DNA from: an uncultured Salinisphaerales bacterium
Lineage (GTDB): Bacteria; Pseudomonadota; Gammaproteobacteria; Nevskiales; CAJXLF01
NCBI GenBank assembly: GCA_913055805.1
Contig: CAJXLF010000004.1
Span: 1-64,000 of the forward strand
Length of the DNA: 64,000 nucleotides
Direction of reading: 5' to 3'
Positions 15,223 to 22,923 of this stretch are shown piece by piece. Position 1 is the first letter of the stretch, and each line of letters opens with the position of its first letter. A model generated the notes under the pieces. It saw only the letters and a program-made list of their open reading frames with translations. It did not search any database and was not told the DNA's origin. A program made the translations under genes and the position numbers.

Positions 15223-16392
15223 ATGAAAACCGTCGTCTGCCAGAACAGCGAACTGCGCGTTGAAGACCGGACCGAACTCAAACCAGGCAAGGGCCAGGTG
15301 CTGCTGGAAGTGCTGCGCTGTGGCATCTGCGGTTCGGACCTGCACCTGCGCCATCACTGCAATCACATGAATGAGGTGATCCAGCGCCAGGGTTTCACCC
15401 GCTTCCCCAGCGCCAGTGACAAGGTGGTGTTCGGCCATGAATTCTGCGGCGCGGTGCTGGACTATGGCCCCGGCACCAAACGCAAGGTAAAGACCGGTGC
15501 GACGGTCTGTGCCGTGCCCCTGCTGCGTAATGGCAAGGACATCGACCTGACCGGTCTCTCCGCCCATGCGCCGGGCGCCTATGCCGAACAGCTGCTGGTG
15601 CAGGAAGACCTGATGATGGCCGTACCCAACGGCCTGGATGCCGACCATGCCGCGCTGACCGAACCGATGGCGGTGGCCCTGCATGCGGTGAACCGCAGCG
15701 AGATCAAGAAGAGTGAAGTGGCGATTGTCATTGGCTGCGGTCCGGTGGGCCTGGCCGTGATTGCCATGCTCAAGGCGCGCGGCGTGCGCACCGTCATTGC
15801 CAGCGATTTCTCGGCCACACGCCGCCAACTGGCCGAGGGCTGCGGCGCCGATGTCGTGGTGAACCCGGCAGAGAATTCCCCCTACGAAAACTGGGAGCAG
15901 TTCGGTTTTCTCGGCACCCTGCCGGGCGCACTGGAACTGGCGGTGGGCACCACCGAACAGCTGCGCAGGTTGCCGCTGCCCTGGTGGCAGGTATGGCGCA
16001 TGGCGGAAAACCTGGGACTCGGGCCCAAGCGCCCGATCATCTTTGAATGCGTCGGCGTACCGGGGGTCATCCAGAACATCCTGGATGGCGTGCCGATCAT
16101 GTCACGCGTCATGGTGGTAGGCGTGTGCATGGAAGCCGACAAGATCGAACCGGTGGTCGGCATCAACAAGGAAATCGACCTGCGTTTCTGCATGGGCTAC
16201 ACCCCGCTGGAATACCGTGATGCCCTGCACCTGTTAGCCGACGGCAAGGCCAACTGTGAGCACCTGATCACTGGCACTGTCGGCCTGGACGGAGTGGCGA
16301 ATGCCTTCGATGCCCTTGGCAGCGCCGAGCATCACGCCAAGATTCTGATTGATCCAAAGCTTTCCGGAGACGGCGTACGCGACGCCGCCTGA
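15223..16392 (+). CDS. Zinc-binding alcohol dehydrogenase (MDR superfamily)
   Basis: A 389-residue medium-chain dehydrogenase. The catalytic zinc site is present: R-C-G-I-C-G-S-D-L-H (Cys near residue 37), GHEFCG (His-Glu near residue 70) and A-L-T-E-P-M-A-V-A. The NAD(P) motif is VIGCGPVGLAVI near residue 170. The four-Cys structural zinc lobe is absent. An insert of about 40 residues rich in Trp and Leu (around 225-265) is unusual. It presumably oxidises or reduces an alcohol/ketone pair; the substrate is unknown. ATG 15223 follows AAGGAG. Confidence 0.85.
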   Translation: MKTVVCQNSELRVEDRTELKPGKGQVLLEVLRCGICGSDLHLRHHCNHMNEVIQRQGFTRFPSASDKVVFGHEFCGAVLDYGPGTKRKVKTGATVCAVPLLRNGKDIDLTGLSAHAPGAYAEQLLVQEDLMMAVPNGLDADHAALTEPMAVALHAVNRSEIKKSEVAIVIGCGPVGLAVIAMLKARGVRTVIASDFSATRRQLAEGCGADVVVNPAENSPYENWEQFGFLGTLPGALELAVGTTEQLRRLPLPWWQVWRMAENLGLGPKRPIIFECVGVPGVIQNILDGVPIMSRVMVVGVCMEADKIEPVVGINKEIDLRFCMGYTPLEYRDALHLLADGKANCEHLITGTVGLDGVANAFDALGSAEHHAKILIDPKLSGDGVRDAA

Positions 16393-16398
16393 CGGCTG

Positions 16399-17412
16399 TC
16401 AGTGCATGTCGGCCTGTTGCGCCTGCCGGAACTTCTTTGGCGTCATGCCGAACCAGCGCTGGCAGGCGCGGTTGAGTGTGCTCTGCTCCGAATAGCCGAG
16501 CAAGCCGGTAATCTGGCTCAGGTAAAGACCGGACTCTGCCAGGAAGTGCGCCGCCATTTCCTGGCGTACCTCATCAACCAGATCCTCGTACTTCGTACCC
16601 TCTTCCACCAACCGACGCTGCAGGGTGCGGTGATGCAAGGCGAGCTGTTCCGCAATCGTCTGAATGCTGCACTGACCGGTCGACAACAAACGCCGGATCA
16701 GTTCCTTGACCTGCAACACCATGGAGGTCTCGGTGGTACGGAACTTTGATTCCAGAAACTGCGTCACCAGTTGCCGGGTCTGCGGGTCGGCGCTGTCTAT
16801 CGACTGATGCGCCACCGCATCAGCAATATGGAAACCACACCAGCCCTGCTCGAAATAGACACGGCAGCGATACACTTCCTTATAAGAAGCCTCGGGCGCC
16901 ATCTGCGAATGTGGAAAATACATGCCCAGCGGCCTGGCCTGCTGACCCGCCAGCAGCCGCAGTATCTGCATCCCCACACCCATGCTCAATTCCATGACCT
17001 GGCGTTGCGGCAGCCCGGTTTCCAGAATCTCGTAATTGAGGCGGTAGTAACCAGACCCATCGGGTTGATCCATGCTGACGTGGAGCGCCGGGCTATGCAC
17101 ATGCAGAAAACGGCCGATCGCTTCGAAGGCGCCGACCACTGATTCGGAGTTACGTGCAATCACCGCAATCGGGCCCAGGATATTCAGGCTCTGGCTATTG
17201 CCCAGGCGCATGCCGAAATCCGGGCATTCCAGTTCGGTTGCCGTGGCATCCAGCATCTGTGCAAAACCGCGATAGGGATAGAAGTCGTCAGGACGATCGG
17301 CCAGATCCACCGGCAGATTCCAGCGGCCCATAAGCTCCGCCGGGTCTGCGCCCAGTTCCTGCACCTGTTCCCTGAAACCCACCAGGGATGCAGCTCGAAT
17401 CAGACTCGCCAT
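16399..17412 (-). CDS. AraC-family regulator with Arabinose_bd-type N-terminal domain
   Basis: A 337-residue regulator with the same architecture as the one at 11973: an N-terminal ligand domain (NILGPIAVIARNSESVVGAF) and a C-terminal AraC domain with SIQTIAEQLALHHRTLQRRL and LSQITGLLGYSEQSTLNRAC followed by R-W-F-G-M-T-P-K-K-F-R. A GAGGGGG site precedes ATG 17412. It is divergent from the 3-hydroxyacyl-CoA dehydrogenase gene; the element at 17432-17468 starts only 20 bp from its ATG. It is the best candidate regulator of the shared element found at three promoters here. Confidence 0.92.
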   Translation of the reverse strand: MASLIRAASLVGFREQVQELGADPAELMGRWNLPVDLADRPDDFYPYRGFAQMLDATATELECPDFGMRLGNSQSLNILGPIAVIARNSESVVGAFEAIGRFLHVHSPALHVSMDQPDGSGYYRLNYEILETGLPQRQVMELSMGVGMQILRLLAGQQARPLGMYFPHSQMAPEASYKEVYRCRVYFEQGWCGFHIADAVAHQSIDSADPQTRQLVTQFLESKFRTTETSMVLQVKELIRRLLSTGQCSIQTIAEQLALHHRTLQRRLVEEGTKYEDLVDEVRQEMAAHFLAESGLYLSQITGLLGYSEQSTLNRACQRWFGMTPKKFRQAQQADMH

Positions 17413-17431
17413 GCATGTTCCCCCTCATGCC

Positions 17432-17468
17432 TGTCGCACCATGATAAATCATTGTCGTCTGAAGGCAA
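17432..17468 (+). promoter_or_regulatory. Shared AraC-type regulon element, copy before 3-hydroxyacyl-CoA dehydrogenase
   Basis: TGTCG at 17432 and TGTCG at 17453 are direct repeats exactly 21 bp apart; GGCAA at 17464-17468 follows with N8 between TGTCG and CAA. The outer part reads TGTCGCACCATG. The same layout and much of the intervening sequence recur at 26802-26838 and 37099-37135. Two direct repeats two helical turns apart suit an AraC-family dimer. Confidence 0.7.
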
Positions 17469-17537
17469 TTTTTGCCGCCACAGAGCTTATATATTGAGTA
17501 GCTAACCAGACTATAGAAATGCAATCAGGAGACTGGC

Positions 17538-18512
17538 ATGTCGCGAATCAATAATCTCACCGTTCTCGGCGGCGGTGTGCTTGGCGGGCAGATCGCCTGG
17601 CACAGTGCCTTCAAGGGTAAAAACGTCGTGGTCTTCGACATTAGCGACGAGGCCCTGCAGGTTTGTCAGTCAGCGCATGATCGCTATGCGGCTATCTATC
17701 GGCAGGATGTCGGCGCCGCTGAGGCGGATATCGCCGCTACCCGTGCGCGCATCAATTACAGCACCGATCTGGCCAACGCCGTCGGCAAAGCCGATCTGGT
17801 CATTGAGGCCGTACCCGAAGTGCCGGAGATCAAGACGGATGTCTACCAGAAGATGGCGCCGCTGCTGCCCGAGCACACGCTGATCGCCACCAACTCTTCC
17901 ACCCTGCTGGCGCGCGATTTCGCCGCAGCCACCGGCCGACCGCAGCAGTTCTGCGCCCTGCACTACGCCAATCTCATCTGGATGATGAACCTGGCTGAAA
18001 TCATGGCCCATTCGGGCACCTCGGACGAGACACTGAGGCAGGTCACTGAGTTCGCCATTGAAACCGGCATGGTGCCCATTCCGGTACAGAAGGAGCAGAA
18101 CGGCTACGTGCTGAACACCTGGTTCGTTGCCCTGCTCAACGCCTCACAGACGCTGGTCACCAATGGCATCGCCACACCGGAAGTCGTCGACAAGACCTTC
18201 ATGATCGCCAACCGCGGCTGTGGTCTGGGACCGATGGGCATGATCGATGTGGTGGGCATGAAGACTGCCTACGACGTGTGCCATTACTGGGGCACGGTGA
18301 ATAACGATGCACAGATGCTGGCCAATGCCGAGTATTTCAAGACGCAGTTCATCGACAAAGGCAAACTGGGATTACAGACCGGCGAAGGTTATTACCGCTA
18401 TCCCGACCCCGCCTATGCCGCGCCGGACTTTCTGCAGGTGCCGGACCTGTCTGCGGTGGAAAGCATTGTGTCGCTTTGCCGCCTGCATTCAAAAACAGAG
18501 GCCGCTGCCTGA
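17538..18512 (+). CDS. 3-hydroxyacyl-CoA dehydrogenase
   Basis: A 324-residue NAD-dependent 3-hydroxyacyl-CoA dehydrogenase (HbdA/FadB2-like), oxidising 3-hydroxyacyl-CoA to 3-oxoacyl-CoA in beta-oxidation, or the reverse. It shows the Rossmann motif LGGGVLGGQIAW at residues 9-20, VIEAVPEV, IATNSSTL and a catalytic pair in LHYANLIWMMNLAE (His then Glu). The usual HFFNP segment is changed to HYANL, so specificity may differ from standard enzymes. The C-terminal domain has NRGCGLGPMGMIDVVGM and GLQTGEGYYRYP. ATG 17538 follows AGGAGA. Substrate could link to PHA monomers. Confidence 0.88.
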   Translation: MSRINNLTVLGGGVLGGQIAWHSAFKGKNVVVFDISDEALQVCQSAHDRYAAIYRQDVGAAEADIAATRARINYSTDLANAVGKADLVIEAVPEVPEIKTDVYQKMAPLLPEHTLIATNSSTLLARDFAAATGRPQQFCALHYANLIWMMNLAEIMAHSGTSDETLRQVTEFAIETGMVPIPVQKEQNGYVLNTWFVALLNASQTLVTNGIATPEVVDKTFMIANRGCGLGPMGMIDVVGMKTAYDVCHYWGTVNNDAQMLANAEYFKTQFIDKGKLGLQTGEGYYRYPDPAYAAPDFLQVPDLSAVESIVSLCRLHSKTEAAA

Positions 18513-18590
18513 AACCGCTGAGGTTTTACCCTGCTGGATAAAGCGGACGACTCAAGCCAATTGTGACGTCCTGAGGGATTTTATTTATTA

Positions 18591-18656
18591 CGTTCACCCT
18601 GAGCTTGTCGAAGGGTAGATGGTTCTATTCACCCTTCAGCAAGCTCAGGGCGAACG
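18591..18656. repeat. Dispersed palindromic repeat (TTCACCCTGAGCTTGTCGAA type)
   Basis: The arms CGTTCACCCTGAGCTTGTCG... (18591-18616) and ACCCTTCAGCAAGCTCAGGG... (18631-18656) are nearly perfect complements. This is a widely dispersed intergenic palindrome in proteobacteria. It sits between two convergent genes and could act as a bidirectional transcription barrier. Confidence 0.75.
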
Positions 18657-18667
18657 CAGGGTTAATT

Positions 18668-19516
18668 CTAATCCGTCAGAAACCCATCAATCAGGGCCGC
18701 TGTTTCCGCAGCCCGCAGGGTCATGAACAGATGCCCGCCGCCAGCGATGATTTCGAGGCGGGCGTTGGGTAGCAATGCCGCCAGGATACGGGCATTGATG
18801 GGGCGCACCAACGGATCATCGTCCCCGCTGATCACCAGGGCCGGACTGTCGATACGATGCAACCACGGCAGGCTCGTGAACTGGTACATGGCTAGCACCT
18901 GTTGCAGATAGGCGCGGGTACTGGGCGCACGGGTCCGCTCCGCATGCCAGAGCGCCCGTTCCGGGTGATTGCGCATTTCACCGCCATACAGCGTCGCGGC
19001 GTTACGGGCCATGTAGTCCCGCGAGAGATAACGCTGCGGCGTGAGCATACGTAACAGCGCTGACGGCTTGCCGGGCACCATGAAGATGCCGGGGCTGGTG
19101 GCCATCAGCACCAGATGCGAAACACGCGCCGGATAATCACGCGCTATTTGCTGGGCCAGGGCACCGCCCCAGGACACACCGGCGACGGCAAAACGTCCCT
19201 GCATACCCAGCCGGGTCATGACCTTCATCAGCATGCCGGCATAGCGCGGCAACTGTGGCCAGAACCAGCCGGACTGCGAGCCTCCCGTGCCCGGCAAATC
19301 CACAATGATCACCGGCCGGCCCTGGATCTCCCGAATGAACGGCAGAGCCAGTTCCAGATTCGCGCCGATGCCATTGCAGAGCAGCAGCGGCTCACCCCTG
19401 CCGGCGCGGTGCGCATAGCGCAACACCCGCCCGTCAATAGTGATACGCCCGATGTGCAGGCCGACCTCCAATGGCGGCGGCGTATGCTGCACAGCGCCTG
19501 CGTTTGTCATGCTCAT
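18668..19516 (-). CDS. phaZ: Poly(3-hydroxyalkanoate) depolymerase (intracellular)
   Basis: A 282-residue alpha/beta hydrolase matching the medium-chain-length PHA depolymerases. It has LLLCNGIGANLELALPFI, V-D-L-P-G-T-G-G-S, GVSWGG with the nucleophile Ser near residue 118, LVISGDDDPLV (acid) and G-G-G-H-L-F-M (His). It frees hydroxyacids from storage granules. It lies 15 bp downstream of the PHA synthase, the classical phaC-phaZ order, as last gene of the DUF1329-DUF1302-ligase-phaC-phaZ operon. Confidence 0.87.
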   Translation of the reverse strand: MSMTNAGAVQHTPPPLEVGLHIGRITIDGRVLRYAHRAGRGEPLLLCNGIGANLELALPFIREIQGRPVIIVDLPGTGGSQSGWFWPQLPRYAGMLMKVMTRLGMQGRFAVAGVSWGGALAQQIARDYPARVSHLVLMATSPGIFMVPGKPSALLRMLTPQRYLSRDYMARNAATLYGGEMRNHPERALWHAERTRAPSTRAYLQQVLAMYQFTSLPWLHRIDSPALVISGDDDPLVRPINARILAALLPNARLEIIAGGGHLFMTLRAAETAALIDGFLTD

Positions 19517-19531
19517 GATTGCCTGAAGACC

Positions 19532-21214
19532 CTAGTCAAAAACGTAGGTGCCCGGCGCCTTGAGCAGCATAGGGTAGGCCTCATTGCCCAGCTCCAGCGG
19601 CGCTGCATGCTTGCGCCCGGAGCGCTTGCCCAGCCAGGCATACCAGTGCGGCCACCAGCTGCCATCCTGGTGCTGGGCCTGCGCCTGCCACTGGCTCGGG
19701 TCCTTGTGATCCCCCGGACCATGCCAGAACTCGGCTTTCTTGCCGCCCGGCGGATTGAGAATGCTCTGGATGTGGCCGCTGTTGGACAGCACGAAGGTGG
19801 TGTCGCCGCCCAGCAACTGGGTGCTGCGGTAGCAGGCCTGCCAGGGTGTGATGTGATCGGTGGTGCCACCAAGGATATAGCTGTCGCAGTTGACCTGCGC
19901 CAGGTCCACCGGCACCCCTTGCAGACGCAGCTGCCCACGTTGGGTCAGCGCATTGGTCTTGTAGATATCCAGGAATTCCTCATGCAGACGGGCCGGCAAA
20001 CGGGTGTTGTCGCAGTTCCAGTACAGCACGTCAAAGGCCGGCGGCGCATTGCCGAGCAGCACATTGTTCACCCAGTAATTCCAGATCAGGTCATTGGGCC
20101 GCAGCCAGGCAAAGGCCGCGGCCATGTCCCGGCCCTCCAGCACGCCCTTGCGCCGTGAGACTTTCTTGGCGGCTTCGACCGCGCGCGGGCCGGCAAACAG
20201 CCCCAGCGCCGTATCTCCAAGGGCGCCGGTATCCAGCACATTGACCAGCAGGGTCATGGAGTTGATGCGTTCGTCGCCCACCGCCCGGCGTGCAGCCACG
20301 AAGGCCGCCAGGGTAATACCGCCGGCACAGGCGCCGAGCATGTTCACCCGCGTCTGGTGCGTGATGTTGCAGGTCACGGATACCGCCGACTCGATTGCGG
20401 CGGCGTATTCAGCCAGCCCCCAGTCCGCATGGCCGCGGCCGGGGTTGCGCCAGCTCACGACAAAGACCTGATAACCGGCCTCCACCAGCCCCTTGACCAG
20501 GCTCTTTTCGGGCGACAGATCAAACACGTAATACTTGTTGATCTGCGGCGGCACAATCAGCAGCGGTCGGGCGTAGACCTTCTCGGTCTGTGGCTGATAC
20601 TGAATCAGCTCCATCACCTCGGTACGCGCCACCACCGCGCCCTCGGTAGTGGCGAGGTTTTCACCCACCTTGAACTTGCGGCCGTCGACCTGACTCGGCA
20701 GGCCCCGGTTCTTGCGCAGGTCGTGCAGGAAGTTCTTCAGTCCCTCGCGGGCGCTTTCGCCGCCGGTTTCACGGAATTTCTTCAGCGCGGCCGGTTGCCA
20801 GGGGAAATTGGAAGGCGCGATGGCATCGTTGAGCAGGTCAACCAGAAAATCCAGCCGCAGACGGCCGTATTTGCTGAGATCGTCCTGCGCATCCACCCAA
20901 TGGTGGGTCATGGCGCGCCAGGCCAGCCATGACTGCAGCCAGGTGCGGTAGGCGCGATTCGATTGCCAGGACTCATCGGCGAAACGGCGGTCGCGGACAT
21001 CCGGGGTCAGATCGGACTCGCCCTGCACGACCTTCACGAGTTCACCCGCCAGTTCGCGGGCGTTACGGGCCGTGAGGCGTGGCTGGCGCGCCGCCAGCCC
21101 CAGCGCCTTGAGCCCTTCACGCGCCACATCACGCGCCCGCATCCCGACAATGGGATTGGGGCCGAGCATCACTTCGGTACTGCGGGCGGCTATCTTGTCA
21201 GTGCTGTCTTTCAT
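19532..21214 (-). CDS. phaC: Class II poly(R)-hydroxyalkanoate synthase
   Basis: A 560-residue PHA synthase, at the length of class II (medium-chain-length) enzymes. The lipase-like box is GACAGG with the active-site Cys (about residue 295), the Asp is in GGTTDHITPW and the His in LSNSGHIQSIL. Other hallmarks are LLIVPPQINKYYVFDLSPEK, VVSWRNPGRGHADWG and the ending KAPGTYVFD. It polymerises 3-hydroxyacyl-CoA into storage granules. A GGAGA site precedes ATG 21214. It lies between the acyl-CoA synthetase and the depolymerase. Confidence 0.95.
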   Translation of the reverse strand: MKDSTDKIAARSTEVMLGPNPIVGMRARDVAREGLKALGLAARQPRLTARNARELAGELVKVVQGESDLTPDVRDRRFADESWQSNRAYRTWLQSWLAWRAMTHHWVDAQDDLSKYGRLRLDFLVDLLNDAIAPSNFPWQPAALKKFRETGGESAREGLKNFLHDLRKNRGLPSQVDGRKFKVGENLATTEGAVVARTEVMELIQYQPQTEKVYARPLLIVPPQINKYYVFDLSPEKSLVKGLVEAGYQVFVVSWRNPGRGHADWGLAEYAAAIESAVSVTCNITHQTRVNMLGACAGGITLAAFVAARRAVGDERINSMTLLVNVLDTGALGDTALGLFAGPRAVEAAKKVSRRKGVLEGRDMAAAFAWLRPNDLIWNYWVNNVLLGNAPPAFDVLYWNCDNTRLPARLHEEFLDIYKTNALTQRGQLRLQGVPVDLAQVNCDSYILGGTTDHITPWQACYRSTQLLGGDTTFVLSNSGHIQSILNPPGGKKAEFWHGPGDHKDPSQWQAQAQHQDGSWWPHWYAWLGKRSGRKHAAPLELGNEAYPMLLKAPGTYVFD

Positions 21215-21237
21215 GATGGTCTCCGGCCAACTGGCCC

Positions 21238-22914
21238 CTACTCCCAGATCACGCGCTGACCGGCGGCATACCAGTCATCCACGTTGGCGGCATAGCGGTC
21301 CTCGATGACATTGCGCTTGATCTTCATGGTGGGCGTCAACATGCCGTTCTCAATCGTCCAGGCATCACGCACCATCACCGCAAAAGCCAGATGCTCATGC
21401 GGATCCAGCGTGGCATTGACGCTTTCCAGCTGCGACTCGATGGCTGCTGCCAGGGCGGCGCGCCCTTCTTCCGAGGACAGTGCATCGGCCGCCGCCGGGC
21501 TGGGCATCATCAGTACATAGGGCTGTGTATGGTTGGCGCCGCTCACGCAGACCACTTCCACCTGCGGATGACCGAGCTTGCACTCGATCGGCACCGGCGC
21601 CACGTACTTACCCTTGGCGGTCTTGAACAGCTCCTTGAGCCGGCCGGTGATACGCAACCGCCCGTCTTCATCCACTTCACCCAGATCACCGGTGCGGAAC
21701 CAGCCATCCCCGGTGTAGGCCTCTTCAGTCTTGTCCGGCGACTTGTAGTAGCCGAGCATGCCGCCAGGGCTCTTGATCTGTACTTCACCGTTCTCGGCGA
21801 TGCGCCGCTCCACACCCGGCGCCGCATGACCGACATAACCCACCTTCGAGCGACCCGGCAGCGACAGATGCGAATAGGCGAAGTCCTCGGACATGGCATA
21901 ACCTTCCAGCAACTCCAGACCCAGGTCGCGATACCACTGCTGCACGCTGGGCGCCAGAGGCGCGGAGCCTGTCACCGCGACCTGCGTATCCTGCAGGCCC
22001 AGCTGGGTCAGCACCTGCTGACGGGTCGGCCCGGCGGTGGCTTCATCGGCCAGCAAGGCATCGAGTTTTTCCTGTGGCAGCTTGGCCTGTACGGCCTGCT
22101 GGAATTTCACCCACAGGCGCGGCACGGAATGAAATACCGTGGGCCGCGCGCGCCTGAGGTCATCGGCAAAAGACGCCAGGCCTTCACTGAAGAAGACCTG
22201 GAAACCGTAGCGTAGCGAGGAGGCCTCCACTACGGCAGCTTCGAAAACATGGGCCAGGGGCAGATAGGAAATCATGCGGTCCACGGTCGTCATGTCCTTG
22301 GCATTGCCCAGCAGCGTGGCGCCCGCGGCAATGGCGCGGAAGGGCACCATCACGCCCTTGGGCACACCGGTGCTGCCCGAGGTGTAGACCAGCCGCGCCA
22401 CTTCCTCCGGATGACGCTGTACCGGTTCCGCCATCGGCTCCGCACTGGCAATCACGCTGTCCCATTCCTGGCTGAAATCCGGCAGTCCCTGAGATGGCGC
22501 ACCGGGCAACAACACGGCAGACATGCCGGAAGGTACGCCGGGCTGCATGCTGCTCCAGTCATCCAGCGGGCCCAGGAACAACAACCTTGTTTCGCTGTGT
22601 TCAAGAATGAAGCTCAGGGTTTCTGAATTGAGTGATGGATAGACCGGCACGCTCACATGCCCCGCCATCCAGATGGCCAGGTCGGCCATGATGTAGTGCG
22701 CGCAATTACGCGACAGCAAGGCAATGCGGCTGCCCGCAGGCAAATCCAGCGACTGCAGATAACCCGCCATGCGGCGCACCTGGTCAGCGGTTTGCGCCCA
22801 GCTGTATTCAATGACCTCGCCGTTGACCGGCTGGGTCATGTAAATGGCATCGGGTTGCGTGGCCTCCCACTGCAGAAGGCCGGTAACGGGGGTCCAGTGG
22901 GTCGTACTGTTCAT
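21238..22914 (-). CDS. AMP-forming long-chain acyl-CoA synthetase
   Basis: A 558-residue adenylate-forming enzyme, activating a carboxylic acid to its CoA thioester. It has the P-loop VYTSGSTGVPKGVM near residue 175, G-Y-A-M-S-E-D (in place of the usual GYGxTE), GDGWFRTGDLGEVDEDGRL and GRLKELFKTAKGKYVAPVPIE, the last holding the catalytic Lys. The sequence resembles long-chain fatty acid synthetases. It is placed directly upstream of phaC (23-bp gap), where it would supply acyl-CoA. GAGGTG precedes ATG 22914. Confidence 0.9.
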   Translation of the reverse strand: MNSTTHWTPVTGLLQWEATQPDAIYMTQPVNGEVIEYSWAQTADQVRRMAGYLQSLDLPAGSRIALLSRNCAHYIMADLAIWMAGHVSVPVYPSLNSETLSFILEHSETRLLFLGPLDDWSSMQPGVPSGMSAVLLPGAPSQGLPDFSQEWDSVIASAEPMAEPVQRHPEEVARLVYTSGSTGVPKGVMVPFRAIAAGATLLGNAKDMTTVDRMISYLPLAHVFEAAVVEASSLRYGFQVFFSEGLASFADDLRRARPTVFHSVPRLWVKFQQAVQAKLPQEKLDALLADEATAGPTRQQVLTQLGLQDTQVAVTGSAPLAPSVQQWYRDLGLELLEGYAMSEDFAYSHLSLPGRSKVGYVGHAAPGVERRIAENGEVQIKSPGGMLGYYKSPDKTEEAYTGDGWFRTGDLGEVDEDGRLRITGRLKELFKTAKGKYVAPVPIECKLGHPQVEVVCVSGANHTQPYVLMMPSPAAADALSSEEGRAALAAAIESQLESVNATLDPHEHLAFAVMVRDAWTIENGMLTPTMKIKRNVIEDRYAANVDDWYAAGQRVIWE

Positions 22915-22923
22915 GGGAACACC

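Noticed and set aside
19115-20158. A 347-codon plus-strand open frame opposite phaC and phaZ
   Set aside because: It is antisense to conserved catalytic codons of two well-recognised genes, has low-complexity composition typical of high-GC mirror frames and matches no family.
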